Assembly (NCBI GenBank): GCA_017427285.1
Contig: JAFRTE010000001.1
Span: 93,930 to 137,636, forward strand
Reading direction: 5' to 3'
Origin: Clostridia bacterium
GTDB taxonomy: Bacteria; Bacillota; Clostridia; Oscillospirales; UBA644
Length of the DNA: 43,707 bases
Shown: positions 13,662 to 22,822 of the stretch, in pieces
Layout of the letters: each line of letters opens with the position of its first letter
Position numbering within the stretch: the stretch's first letter is position 1
Notes under the pieces: generated by a model
Database searches by the model: none
What the model saw: the letters and a program-made list of their open reading frames with translations, nothing else
What the model was told of the DNA's origin: nothing
Position numbers and translations under genes: made by a program

Positions 13662-15539
13662 TCAAAGAAGCATTTCCATTATTTCGCTACTCTCTTCAAC
13701 GAATCCCGCAAGTTCTTCTGCGGAAAGCTTGCGGTGACCGAGAAGCGCAAGAGTATAGATATGCTTTGAAAGCTTTTTAGCCGTTTCTTCTGAAGCAGAC
13801 GAAAGCTTCTTTATAAGCGGACTGTTTGAGTTGAGGATAAGCGTAGTTTCCTTTGGCAGAGTATACGGATTTACATCCTGTCCGGCAAGCTTGTAAAGAT
13901 TCATCATTTCCTCAAAACGTCTGCTCTGTTCGGAAATATTAAGAAGAGCGGGCACTTTTGCGTCAGCAAGAGGAGAAAATTCAACTTTGAGCTGTTCGTT
14001 GCCCGACACCTCTTTGAAAAGCTTTTCGAGAGCATCGTTTTTATCTGCTTCGCCTTCGCCTTTAAGAGCGCTCGTATCGGAATCGACGCGCATAAATTTA
14101 GTATTTTCGAAGCCCTGCTCAACGGAAGTTATAAACTGTGAGTCGATAACATGGTCAAGCACGACCGTCGGGATCTCGCGGGCTTTGAAAAGATTTACGT
14201 ATACAGCCTGCTGAACGGGGTCGTTTGCGTAGTATATGACCTTTTCCGTCTTATCCTTGTTTGCCATTTCGTTGTATTCGGAAACGGTAAGATATTCTCC
14301 GTCGGTCGTTTTGAAAATAAGCGAATCTTTTACCCTATCAAAGAATTTCTTATCGCGTATGCAGGCATATTCAACGAAAGTTTTTATGTCCTTCCAATAT
14401 TCCTGATATTTTTCGCGGTCAGTACCGAACATGCCGTTTAACTTGTCGCATACTTTTTTGACGATGTGGTTCGCGATTTTTTCAACGTACGCAGAGCCCT
14501 GAAGATAGCTTCTTGACACGTTGAGAGGAAGGTCAGGGCAGTCGAGCACGCCTTTGAGCATAAGAAGATAGTCGGGAAGGACTTCTTTTATATTGTCCGC
14601 AACAAAAACGCGGTTATAAAAAAGCTTGACCTGTCCTTCAAGACTTTCGTATTCGTTTTTCAGACGCGGGAAGTAAAGGATGCCCTTGAAATTAAGCGGA
14701 TAATCCGCGTTGATGTGGATCCAGAAAAGAGGATCGTTCCAGTCGAAAAATACCTTTTTGTAAAACTCTTTGTATTCATCGTCTGTACACTGAGAAGGAT
14801 TTTTGAGCCAGAGAGGTTCGGTATCGTTTATGGGCTTCCTTTCGTCCATAACCTCGATTTCATTGCCTTCCGCGTCTTTTTCCTTATGTTTCGGCAGCTC
14901 CTCGCCGACAACTTCGAGATATATGGGGAAACGCATAAAAGAGCAGTATTTATCGAGTACGGACGCTATCTTGTCCTTTTCGAGATATTCCGTCTCATCG
15001 TCGGAAATACACATCGTTACTTCCGTGCCTCTTGTTTTTCTGTCGCCCTCGACCATCTCGTATTCACCGTCTTCGGAGCACGTCCAGAAAACCGCGGGAG
15101 CGTCGGTATACGATTTGGTTGAGATATTTACTCTGTCCGCAACCATGAAGGACGAGTAAAAACCGAGACCGAAATGTCCGATTATTCCGTCGGGACCTTT
15201 TGCGTCGGTCGAATCGCTGTCATATTTCTGAATAAAATCGAGCGCGCCTGAAAGCGCTATCTGATTTATGTATTTTTTAACTTCGTCCTCCGTCATTCCG
15301 ATACCGTTATCGGAAACGGAAAGAGTCTTTTTGTCTTTATCGATAACTACCCAGATGCTGTAATTGTCATCGATGTTTTTTGCTTCGCCTATTGCCGCAA
15401 GATGCGACAGTTTCATTATGGCATCGGATGCGTTTGAGACTATTTCGCGGAGAAAAATGTCTTTATCGGAATAAAGCCATTTTTTTATTACCGGGAAAAT
15501 ATGCTCTGTCTGAACGCTGATGCCGCCTTTTTCTGCCAT
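13662..15539 (-). CDS. htpG: Molecular chaperone HtpG (bacterial Hsp90)
   Basis: A 625-residue protein with the complete Hsp90 plan: the GHKL ATPase domain with FLREIVSNASDA, DNGIGMT and GHFGLGFYSSFMV, the middle domain with YFPR and VSRSYLQG, and a C-terminal dimerisation domain. It folds or stabilises clients in an ATP-driven cycle in the cytosol. Length matches the family. A GGAGG site precedes the ATG. It lacks the long charged linker of eukaryotic Hsp90, as expected. The gene lies between the YitT gene and trmL in the minus-strand run; no heat-shock operator was recognised in the 32-base gap upstream. Confidence 0.96.
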   Translation of the reverse strand: MAEKGGISVQTEHIFPVIKKWLYSDKDIFLREIVSNASDAIMKLSHLAAIGEAKNIDDNYSIWVVIDKDKKTLSVSDNGIGMTEDEVKKYINQIALSGALDFIQKYDSDSTDAKGPDGIIGHFGLGFYSSFMVADRVNISTKSYTDAPAVFWTCSEDGEYEMVEGDRKTRGTEVTMCISDDETEYLEKDKIASVLDKYCSFMRFPIYLEVVGEELPKHKEKDAEGNEIEVMDERKPINDTEPLWLKNPSQCTDDEYKEFYKKVFFDWNDPLFWIHINADYPLNFKGILYFPRLKNEYESLEGQVKLFYNRVFVADNIKEVLPDYLLMLKGVLDCPDLPLNVSRSYLQGSAYVEKIANHIVKKVCDKLNGMFGTDREKYQEYWKDIKTFVEYACIRDKKFFDRVKDSLIFKTTDGEYLTVSEYNEMANKDKTEKVIYYANDPVQQAVYVNLFKAREIPTVVLDHVIDSQFITSVEQGFENTKFMRVDSDTSALKGEGEADKNDALEKLFKEVSGNEQLKVEFSPLADAKVPALLNISEQSRRFEEMMNLYKLAGQDVNPYTLPKETTLILNSNSPLIKKLSSASEETAKKLSKHIYTLALLGHRKLSAEELAGFVEESSEIMEMLL

Positions 15540-15571
15540 TGTTTTTGCCTCCGAATTATTTGTTTGTTATT

Positions 15572-16453
15572 CTAATTTGTATATCTGAATCCCTTGCCGA
15601 TTATTTCGCTTGTATTCGTTATAAAAATAAACGACTCGGGATCGATTTCGCGTATGTATCTGCGAAGAAGAACTGCCTGCGCGGGGGTTGTTACGGTTAA
15701 AATAAGCGTTTTTTCTTCGCCCGTGTATGCTCCTTCGCCGTGACAGACGGTCGCTCCCTTATGGATGTTTTGCGTGATAAACGCCTTCACCTCGTCCGGT
15801 TTTGACGTAATTATAGTAAGATATTTGTGAAGATTGATATTTTCTATCGCCGTATCGATAACGAGCGTTTTAAGGACAAGGCCGAGCAAAGAGAAAAGAC
15901 CCGTTTCAACGCCGAAAAGAAATGCGCCGAGAGTAATGAGAATATCGCTTACAAATATCCCTTTTGAGATATTCATGGTCGTGTATTTTGCAAATATCAT
16001 CGCAATAATATCGGTTCCTCCCGACGACGAATCGATATTGAAAAGAATTGACGTGCCGACAGACGGTATGGCAACGCCGAAAACGAGCTCAAGAAACGGC
16101 TGATCGGTAAACGGTTCGGGCATAGGGGTCAATTTTTCGAAAATCTGGATAAAAACCGATATTGCCACGCTTACGTAAGCCGTTTTTGCGCCGAATTCTT
16201 TGCCGAGGAATATAAATCCGATAATAACAAGCAGCATATTCATTATAAACAGAAAAGTTGCGCTTGAAATATCCGGAAAAAACTTTGTTATCACAACGGA
16301 AAGACCGGCGACGCCGCCGATTGAGAATTTATTGGGGAATCTGAAGTAATACGAACCTACGGCGTTCATCAGAGCGCCGAGATTAAGCAGAAAAAAAGTT
16401 TTCAGACTGCTTTTTGTAAAATACTTTGAAAGCGGATTGTTTTTCTTTTCCAT
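15572..16453 (-). CDS. YitT family membrane protein (DUF161 + DUF2179)
   Basis: The start is taken at 16453, giving 293 residues, four bases after the stop of the PspC gene; an upstream ATG at 16501 would overlap that gene. Five hydrophobic segments carry the YitT signatures LGALMNAVGSYYFRFP, FSIGGVAGLSVV and SSSGGTDIIAMI, followed by a soluble DUF2179 domain from about residue 205 ending in EIIGKGFRY. These proteins are widespread in Firmicutes and their transported molecule, if any, is unknown. The ribosome site is weak, so translation probably depends on coupling with pspC. Confidence 0.9.
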   Translation of the reverse strand: MEKKNNPLSKYFTKSSLKTFFLLNLGALMNAVGSYYFRFPNKFSIGGVAGLSVVITKFFPDISSATFLFIMNMLLVIIGFIFLGKEFGAKTAYVSVAISVFIQIFEKLTPMPEPFTDQPFLELVFGVAIPSVGTSILFNIDSSSGGTDIIAMIFAKYTTMNISKGIFVSDILITLGAFLFGVETGLFSLLGLVLKTLVIDTAIENINLHKYLTIITSKPDEVKAFITQNIHKGATVCHGEGAYTGEEKTLILTVTTPAQAVLLRRYIREIDPESFIFITNTSEIIGKGFRYTN

Positions 16454-16457
16454 AATA

Positions 16458-16649
16458 TTACCGCACGGAAGTATCTTCGGGAATAATGAGCGCGCACGCA
16501 AGATACGCCCAGAGACCTACCGTACCGAAAAACGCCGCTATTACCCAGACAACGCGAACGACGGTGGGGTCAACGCCGAGATAATCCCCTACTCCCCCGC
16601 AGACTCCGCAGATCATACGGTTTGCAGTGCTTCTGTAAAGCCGTTTCAT
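16458..16649 (-). CDS. PspC domain protein
   Basis: A 63-residue protein consisting of one PspC domain: RSTANRMICGVCGGVGDYLG, then DPTVVRVVWVI leading into a single membrane-spanning segment. PspC proteins sense or relay envelope stress in the phage-shock response and are membrane embedded. No PspA or PspB is nearby. A strong AAGGAG site lies upstream, and the gene is tightly coupled to the YitT gene downstream. Confidence 0.92.
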   Translation of the reverse strand: MKRLYRSTANRMICGVCGGVGDYLGVDPTVVRVVWVIAAFFGTVGLWAYLACALIIPEDTSVR

Positions 16650-16675
16650 TTTTATCTCCTTATCTTTCGGTAACA

Positions 16676-16702
16676 GGGTACCGCCGGTTTTCGGCGGTAC
16701 CC
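16676..16702 (-). repeat. GC-rich inverted repeat after the GH4 gene
   Basis: An 11-bp perfect stem (16676-16686 with 16692-16702) with a 5-base loop lies eight bases behind the GH4 stop. No T tract follows on the minus strand, so it is more likely a transcript-end protector or a weak terminator than a full rho-independent stop. Confidence 0.5.
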
Positions 16703-16709
16703 GCTGCTT

Positions 16710-18134
16710 TTATTCTTTGGGACATGCACCTTTGTAGCCTTTGTTTGTAGGAATAAATGTTCCGTTTACTTTTGCGTCCGCGATACGTTTCTTTGCGCGT
16801 TCGATCTCGCCGTTTTCGACCCAGCGGGGAAGCCATTTTTCGGTAGCGATAAGCATTTCGTCCGTCATCTGACAGATCTCGGGAGTATTGAGGACCGCGC
16901 CGGTAAGCGGGTCCATCATCATTGCCTGACGAAGCAGCTGAATATCCGCCGCGACCGCCGCTTCAACGGCAAGTCTCTGTACCCAGATGCTCTGCGAGCA
17001 GACAGCCGCGCAGCCTAGAGGCAGATCGCCGAATTTGGGGACGGAGATTCCGTTTCTGTCTGCGTAACAGGGGACTTCTACTACGCACTCGTCGGGAAGA
17101 TTTGTGACCGTGCCGTTATTCATAACGTTAAAATGTCCGCGGTAAACGTGGCCGAGCTCGAGACCTTCGATGATATAAGAGCCGTGTTCGCTGCTGCGCT
17201 GACCGTATTTTTTCGGGGGTTCCGACATGAGTTTCGGAAATTCCGTTTCAAACCACTTGCGGCCTTCCTGACATACTCTCAGATATCCGCCCGATTCGCC
17301 GTTATGCCATCCGCTCATATCTATCCAGTCCTTGATCTCTCCGGGACGTTTTCTGTACCAGCTGACATATTCCGAAAGATGTCCGTTTGATTCCGTTGAA
17401 TAGTAGCCGAAACGTTTAAGCATATCGATCCTTACTTTTTCGGCTGTTCTGAGATATTCGTTTTTCTCATACGCTTCAAGCACTTTGCCCGTAACGTCTT
17501 CACCCTTGTATGAAAGCTTTACGAACCACGTCTGATGGTTGATGCCTACGCAGGAATAGTCGAGTTCGGATTCGGGGATGCCGAGCGCGGACGCGATCTG
17601 AGCATGTCCGCCCTGAACGCCGTGGCAAAGACCGAGAGTATTTACTTTTCCGTATTTGTTCGCTGCCCAGGTAAGCATGGCGTTTGGGTTGCCGTAATTG
17701 AGCAGCAGCGCGCCGGGAAGTGCGTATTTATTTATATCTTCACAAAAATCGAGTATCGCGGAAACGCCGCGCTGTCCGTAAATGATGCCGCCTGCGCAGA
17801 GAGTATCGCCTACGCACTGGTCAACGCCGTATTCAAACGGGATATTAACGTCCGCTTCGAACCCTTCGAGCTTTCCGATACGGGCGGTATTGATAATGTA
17901 TTTTGCTCCGGCAAGGGCTTCTTTCCTGTCAAGCGTGGACTTGATCTTTATAGTAAGACCGTTTGCGTCTATATCGCGCTGACATACCTTTGTTACCATA
18001 TCAAGGTTGCGCTCGTCTATATCGTGAAAAACGACCTCGATATCGGAAAATTCCGGATTTGCAAGGATATCGGAGAGCAGGGTCCTTGTAAAAGTAAGAC
18101 TTCCTGCGCCTATGAAAGTGATGCGAAAGCTCAT
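16710..18134 (-). CDS. Glycoside hydrolase family 4 (alpha-galactosidase / alpha-galacturonidase type)
   Basis: A 474-residue GH4 enzyme. These use NAD+ and a divalent metal for a redox-assisted cleavage of glycosides in the cytosol. The N-terminal dinucleotide fold has GAGSLTFTRTLL, FHDIDERNL and an ADTLxxGG-like GDTLCAGGI. The metal/substrate motifs are LNYGNPNAMLTW, the CHGVQGG cysteine-containing motif and CVGINHQTW with its metal His. The pattern is closest to MelA (alpha-galactosidase) and LplD (alpha-galacturonidase) rather than 6-phospho-alpha/beta-glucosidases. Cleavage of imported pectin- or raffinose-type fragments is an inference from the family. It lies 36 bases downstream of tadA, with a GAAAGAGG site. 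Confidence 0.9.
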   Translation of the reverse strand: MSFRITFIGAGSLTFTRTLLSDILANPEFSDIEVVFHDIDERNLDMVTKVCQRDIDANGLTIKIKSTLDRKEALAGAKYIINTARIGKLEGFEADVNIPFEYGVDQCVGDTLCAGGIIYGQRGVSAILDFCEDINKYALPGALLLNYGNPNAMLTWAANKYGKVNTLGLCHGVQGGHAQIASALGIPESELDYSCVGINHQTWFVKLSYKGEDVTGKVLEAYEKNEYLRTAEKVRIDMLKRFGYYSTESNGHLSEYVSWYRKRPGEIKDWIDMSGWHNGESGGYLRVCQEGRKWFETEFPKLMSEPPKKYGQRSSEHGSYIIEGLELGHVYRGHFNVMNNGTVTNLPDECVVEVPCYADRNGISVPKFGDLPLGCAAVCSQSIWVQRLAVEAAVAADIQLLRQAMMMDPLTGAVLNTPEICQMTDEMLIATEKWLPRWVENGEIERAKKRIADAKVNGTFIPTNKGYKGACPKE

Positions 18135-18170
18135 GGTGTACCTCTTTCTTTTTATGATAAAATTATATTT

Positions 18171-18641
18171 TCAGTTTTCATTTCTATCCGTTTGTTTCTT
18201 TTTTTCACGAAGTCCGCTGAAAAAATCAGACAGCATTTCGGAACATTCATCCGCAAGGATACCGTGAAATACGGCGGGCTTATGAGTAAAACAGTCCTGC
18301 AGCGCGGCAACGCTGCCCATCGCTCCGTTTTTTTTGTCGGGAGCGCCGATATAAACGTTTCGGATGCGCGAATTGATTATTGCGCCTGCGCACATGGGGC
18401 ACGGTTCAAGAGTAACGTAAATATCGCATTCCCAAAGCCGCCATCCGCCGAGTTTTTTGCATGCTCTGTCTATCGCGGTAATTTCGGCGTGACGAAGCGC
18501 GTTTTTATCGGTTTCTCTTCTGTTGTATCCCGTTGCGACGGCTTTCCCGTTTCGGACTACCACCGCCCCTACGGGTACTTCGCCCATCGCAGCTGCTTTT
18601 TTTGCGCATAAAAGCGCCTTGCGCATAAATTTTTCTTCCAT
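18171..18641 (-). CDS. tadA: tRNA adenosine(34) deaminase
   Basis: A 156-residue zinc deaminase that converts A34 to inosine in tRNA-Arg(ACG). Zinc ligands and catalytic Glu are in RHAEITAI and EPCPMCAGAI, with the family's GEVPVGAVVV and the NVYIGAPDKKNGAMGS loop. The C-terminal tail is lysine-rich. The gene begins two bases after the homocysteine-methyltransferase-like gene stops, so it is co-translated within the long minus-strand run. Confidence 0.95.
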   Translation of the reverse strand: MEEKFMRKALLCAKKAAAMGEVPVGAVVVRNGKAVATGYNRRETDKNALRHAEITAIDRACKKLGGWRLWECDIYVTLEPCPMCAGAIINSRIRNVYIGAPDKKNGAMGSVAALQDCFTHKPAVFHGILADECSEMLSDFFSGLREKKKQTDRNEN

Positions 18642-18643
18642 TT

Positions 18644-19843
18644 TCAGATAAATACGCTGGCGTAGCGTTTTGCAAGGGCGTTTTTAAACTCCGCGTCGAA
18701 TCCGCAGCGTGGAGTAAACATAAGATTTCCGCAGTATTCTCTTGCCAGGGTGAGCGCCGTTTTTTCGTCGCAGGTAACGGCAAGAGGGATATCGAACATA
18801 TAAAGAGAGCCGAGAAGCTCTTTTGCTTCGGTTTCGGAAGTTACCTCCACTTCCGCGGCGTCATACTCATCCGGGTCGAAATCAAACGCTTCCTCAACAA
18901 ACGTATCAACGTCGTATGCGGGACTGAGCGACAAAGACGGAGAAAACGTATAAACGGTTTTTTCCGTGCAGACGGTTATCTTTCCGCTTTCGTCCTTAAC
19001 GGGAAGCTTCGCTTCGCATTCGGGCAGTATTTTTGCAAGAGCGGCGATATGCTCGGGCGTTGTGCCGCAGCAGCCGCCGACGACCGACGCCCCTTCGCCT
19101 ATAAGCGCTCTCATCGCTTCGGCAAAATCGGACGGAGAAAGATAGTTTTCAACGTCTGTACCCGCATTGGGTTTGCAGTAGATCGGCGCTTTTGCGGCCG
19201 AATATGCTGCCCGGACGTTTGCGAGCATATCCAGTGGCCCCGTTGAGCAGTTAAACCCTGCGGATGCGGCGCCGAGAGAGCCGAGAAGGGAAACGCACGT
19301 TTTGATGTCGCTGCCCGTCATCGTTTTTCCGTTTGCGTCAACGGTGACGGAGGCAAAAACGGGCTTTGAGGATACTTCTTTGCATGCCAGAAGCGCCGTT
19401 CGCGACTCCGAAAGCGAATACATGGTCATAAAAGATAAAATATCAACGTTTTCTTCGGCAAAGACCTTCAACGGTCCTTCAAACGCGGAATAAATATCGT
19501 TGAACGTTGCCTTGCCCATCGGTTCGCAGAAAAGTCCGCACGGTGAAATATCGCTTGCGATAAGGATTTTGCCGTTGCCGTATTTTTCAACGGTTTCTTT
19601 CGTAAGACAGATCAGTTTTTTAAGTATATCGACATACCCGTTTCCGAATTTCTCGGGATTTACGCCGAATGTGGGCGTATAAACGATCTGCGCCCCGGCG
19701 TCTATGTAGCGTCTGATAAGATCGGACATGACCGCCGGGTTTGCAAGAACGAAATCAGCGGTCCTTTCGCCGGGCTTCATACCTGCGGATATGAGATTTG
19801 TGCCTGTGGCACCGTCAAGAAGCATCAGTTTTGAAAGATCCAT
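18644..19843 (-). CDS. Homocysteine S-methyltransferase-like protein with extra C-terminal domain
   Basis: The start is set at the ATG at 19843, forming a TGATG junction with the argS stop and lying eight bases from a GGAG site; a GTG at 19846 is the alternative. Residues 1 to about 285 form the zinc-dependent methyltransferase barrel: LLDGATGTNL, PTFGVN, and the zinc cysteines in GFNCS and GGCCGTTP. This is the homocysteine-activating module of cobalamin-dependent MetH and of MmuM/BhmT enzymes. The last 110 residues are acidic and not recognised. No cobalamin-binding or folate domain is attached, so the methyl donor is unknown. It may act with separate partners or as an SMM-type enzyme. Confidence 0.82.
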   Translation of the reverse strand: MDLSKLMLLDGATGTNLISAGMKPGERTADFVLANPAVMSDLIRRYIDAGAQIVYTPTFGVNPEKFGNGYVDILKKLICLTKETVEKYGNGKILIASDISPCGLFCEPMGKATFNDIYSAFEGPLKVFAEENVDILSFMTMYSLSESRTALLACKEVSSKPVFASVTVDANGKTMTGSDIKTCVSLLGSLGAASAGFNCSTGPLDMLANVRAAYSAAKAPIYCKPNAGTDVENYLSPSDFAEAMRALIGEGASVVGGCCGTTPEHIAALAKILPECEAKLPVKDESGKITVCTEKTVYTFSPSLSLSPAYDVDTFVEEAFDFDPDEYDAAEVEVTSETEAKELLGSLYMFDIPLAVTCDEKTALTLAREYCGNLMFTPRCGFDAEFKNALAKRYASVFI

Positions 19844-21522
19844 CACATTTTCTCCGGAGCGGTAACTTTGAGTACCGCAAGAGCGTTTTCAAGGACCGTT
19901 TTAACGGCTTTTATGAGCGCGATCCTCGAATACATCGTTTTTTCGTCGTCAACTTTTACGCGGCAGTCGTTGTAAAAAGCGTGAAACGCCGTTGCAACGT
20001 CAACCGTATATTTAGTTATTCTCGATACGTCGTAATCGGAAGCCGTTTTGACAAGCTCATCGGAATATGATGAAAGCTTGTTTATAAGCTCCTTCTCGGC
20101 GGTCTCGGTATAAACGGTATCGGAATATTCCCTGTCGGGATCCGTTCCCTCCGCTCTGAGAACGGAAAGGATGGAGCATATTCTTGCGTGGGCGTACTGA
20201 ACGTAATAAACGGGATTCTGATTTGTTTTTGCAACGGAAAGATCGATATCAAAATCAAAATGCGTATCCGCTCTTCTCAGGTTAAAGAAAAACCTTGCGG
20301 CGTCAACGCCGGTCATATCGAAAAGGTCGGAAAGAGTGATGCTTCTGCCCGTACGTTTGGACATTTTTACGGCTTCGCCGTTTTGCATAAGACGGACAAG
20401 CTGAACGACTATAACGTCGAGCTTAGAGCTGTCTACTCCGATCGCGTCAAGCGCGCCTTTGAGACGTGCGATATGTCCGTAATGGTCGGCACCCCAGATA
20501 TTGATCGCTTTTTCGAAGCCTCTTTCTTCGATCTTGTTTCTGTGGTACGCAATATCGGCGGCAAAATACGTGGGAGTGCCGTTTTTTCTTATAAGAACCT
20601 CGTCCTTTTCCGCGCCGAAATCCGTTGCGCGGTACCAAAGCGCGCCGTCCTGCGAATATGTATGTCCGTTTTTCGTAAGAATATCGATTATTTCGTTTAC
20701 GGCGCCGCTTTTGTGAAGCGTGGATTCGCTGAACCAGTTATCGTATTCCGCTCTGTATTCTTCAAGATTTGCGCGGATTATCTGCATATTTTTCGGGAGA
20801 GCGTATGCAAGAAGCGCATTTTTTCTTTCGTCCGGATCTGAGTTGACGTATCTGTCTCCGTTTATTTCGATAAACTCCTCGGCTCTGTCGGTGATATCCG
20901 CGCCCTTGTATCCGTCTTCGGGAAACGTCACGGCGTCCTCGCCGAGAAAATGCTGAAGATATCTTGCTTCGAGCGAATCTTTGAATTTTTCGATCTGATT
21001 GCCCGCGTCGTTGATGTAAAATTCGCGCGTAACGTCAAAGCCCGTAAGTTTGAGCACCGTTGCAAGACTGTCGCCGAGCGCTCCGCCTCTCGCGTTGCCC
21101 ATATGCATCATGCCCGTGGGGTTGGCGGATACGTATTCCACCATTACTTTTTTGCCTTTTCCGAAATCCGAACGTCCGTAATCGGCTCCTTCGGCGGCTA
21201 TATTTTTAACGACGTCCGAAAAATACGCCGAACTCATGCGGAAGTTTATAAATGCGCCCGCAACCTCCGCGGAAGCAAGCCACGGATGAAGAACGATATT
21301 GTTTACTATTGCCTCAGCGATCTGAGCGGGACTTTTTCTGAATATTCTCGCGCCTGTCATCGCGGCGTTTGTGGAAAAATCTCCGAACGACGGGTCTTTC
21401 GGTACTTCAACGGAAAAAGCATATTCGTCGGCTTTCGGAAGTTCGCCATTTTTCTGCGCCTCTTTAATCGCGTTTATAACGCTTTCGGTTATTATTCTGT
21501 TTATTTCTTTTGAAAAATCCAT
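19843..21522 (-). CDS. argS: Arginine--tRNA ligase
   Basis: A 559-residue class I synthetase that charges tRNA-Arg. The N-terminal additional domain contains PSFGDFSTNAAM. The HIGH-like signature is in NPTGMMHMGNARG, then FYINDAGNQIE, and the KMSKRTGRSITL stretch is a clear KMSKS counterpart. The C-terminal DALR anticodon-binding domain ends in AVLKVTAPEKM. Length is typical. DUF1934 lies upstream, the same order as ywiB-argS in Bacillus. The stop overlaps the start of the next gene by one base. Confidence 0.96.
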   Translation of the reverse strand: MDFSKEINRIITESVINAIKEAQKNGELPKADEYAFSVEVPKDPSFGDFSTNAAMTGARIFRKSPAQIAEAIVNNIVLHPWLASAEVAGAFINFRMSSAYFSDVVKNIAAEGADYGRSDFGKGKKVMVEYVSANPTGMMHMGNARGGALGDSLATVLKLTGFDVTREFYINDAGNQIEKFKDSLEARYLQHFLGEDAVTFPEDGYKGADITDRAEEFIEINGDRYVNSDPDERKNALLAYALPKNMQIIRANLEEYRAEYDNWFSESTLHKSGAVNEIIDILTKNGHTYSQDGALWYRATDFGAEKDEVLIRKNGTPTYFAADIAYHRNKIEERGFEKAINIWGADHYGHIARLKGALDAIGVDSSKLDVIVVQLVRLMQNGEAVKMSKRTGRSITLSDLFDMTGVDAARFFFNLRRADTHFDFDIDLSVAKTNQNPVYYVQYAHARICSILSVLRAEGTDPDREYSDTVYTETAEKELINKLSSYSDELVKTASDYDVSRITKYTVDVATAFHAFYNDCRVKVDDEKTMYSRIALIKAVKTVLENALAVLKVTAPEKM

Positions 21523-21537
21523 TTCGGTCTGCGCCTT

Positions 21538-21969
21538 TCAGGAATTGAATTTATATGTAAGCTTCATTGAATTTTTGCTTGATAAAACATTGTTGAACTC
21601 AACAAAATAGTCTATTTCGAGCTTTCCGCCTCTTTCGGTCGAAACGGAGCGCACTCTGTTTGTGGAAAAGCCGATCTCGACCGGTTCGTTGAACGCGTCG
21701 GTGTAGTGGCAGTGCTGCTTTACTCCCTCTTCGAAAGTCATTGAGGACGAAACGCTGTGTCTGCCCGTTGTTGTAAGCTCTACGTTGTTGTCGTCGTATA
21801 TTTTAAAGCTCGTGACCTCTCCGGGAACGCCGCATATTTCGGTGCCGTCAAACTCCAGCAGACGGCAGTGTTTTTTTCTCGATACGCGGACGTCTGAAAT
21901 GAGAAGCATCGACTCAACTCCGTCCTGAACGGACTTTATCTCAAGCACGGCAGTATTTTCTTCTTTCAT
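21538..21969 (-). CDS. DUF1934 (YwiB-like) beta-barrel protein
   Basis: A 143-residue protein of the DUF1934 family, a calycin-like beta barrel of unknown function. The conserved FDGTEICGVPGEVTSFKI segment and the GKLEIDYFVEF strand near the end fit the family. The position directly upstream of argS, as for ywiB in Bacillus subtilis, supports the call. A strong AAAGGAG site precedes the ATG. No signal peptide is present. Confidence 0.85.
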   Translation of the reverse strand: MKEENTAVLEIKSVQDGVESMLLISDVRVSRKKHCRLLEFDGTEICGVPGEVTSFKIYDDNNVELTTTGRHSVSSSMTFEEGVKQHCHYTDAFNEPVEIGFSTNRVRSVSTERGGKLEIDYFVEFNNVLSSKNSMKLTYKFNS

Positions 21970-21993
21970 ATTGTCTCCTTTCTGACGTTTTCG

Positions 21994-22806
21994 TCAGCAG
22001 TCCTCGCCGAGCGTTACTTTTTTTACTTCGTCTCCGATCTTTCTGTTTAAAAAAAGCTCCGCAAGGTGGATAAATCCGGACGGTTCGTCGGTAATGCAGT
22101 AAACATTTTTTCCGCCGCCGTTTATATTTTCTTCGTTTGTATTTTTAATATGTTCACAAACGGCTTTTGCCGCTTCTTTGCCCGAATCGACAAGCGTGAT
22201 GCCGTCTCCGAGAAACTCCTCGATTACCGGGCGAAGGATGGGATAATGGGTGCATCCGAGGATAAGCGTATCGGCGCCGCTCGACTTTATTTCGGAAAGA
22301 TAGTCTTTTACTATAAGTTTAGCCACCTTGCTGTCTCTGCCGAAATATCCGTTTTCAACTATCGGCACAAACATCGGACACGCTTTTTCGGTAACCGTAA
22401 ATTCGCTGTTTATCGATTTTAATTCACGGCAGTATGCTCCGCTGTTGATCGACGCATTTGTTGCAATTACAGCTATTTTGCCGCTTTTTGTTACTTCCGC
22501 CGCGCGTTTTGCGGCCGGAGAAACGACTCCTTCGATAAAAACGGGACACATTTCTTTCAAAACGGGCAGCGCCACGGCGCTGATCGTACCGCAGGCGACT
22601 AGGACTGCTTTAACGTTTTGTCTGAAAAAAAATTCAAGGTCCTGTTTTGCAAAGCGGACAAGCGTTTCGGGTGAGCGTGAGCCGTAAGGCACGCGCGCCG
22701 TATCGCCAAGATATATTATGTTTTCGCCGGGCATGAGAGCGGAAAGCTCCTTTACGGCGGTAAGCCCGCCCAGGCCCGAATCAAAAACTCCTATTGCTTT
22801 TTCCAT
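21994..22806 (-). CDS. murI: Glutamate racemase
   Basis: A 270-residue enzyme that makes D-glutamate for peptidoglycan with two catalytic cysteines. Visible motifs: FDSGLGGLTAVKEL (7-20), GDTARVPYGSRS, the first cysteine in VACGTISA and the second in LGCTHYP. The usual first motif is ACNT; here Asn is Gly. The rest, including the length, is standard, so activity is likely kept. It sits with ddl in the same run, both supplying D-amino acids for the wall, though a DNA methyltransferase homologue lies between them. Confidence 0.93.
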   Translation of the reverse strand: MEKAIGVFDSGLGGLTAVKELSALMPGENIIYLGDTARVPYGSRSPETLVRFAKQDLEFFFRQNVKAVLVACGTISAVALPVLKEMCPVFIEGVVSPAAKRAAEVTKSGKIAVIATNASINSGAYCRELKSINSEFTVTEKACPMFVPIVENGYFGRDSKVAKLIVKDYLSEIKSSGADTLILGCTHYPILRPVIEEFLGDGITLVDSGKEAAKAVCEHIKNTNEENINGGGKNVYCITDEPSGFIHLAELFLNRKIGDEVKKVTLGEDC

Positions 22807-22822
22807 AAATAATTCTCCGGTT

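Noticed and set aside
17535..18611. Open frame of 358 codons on the plus strand across the GH4 and tadA genes
   Set aside because: It spans two real genes on the other strand and its translation has no family features.
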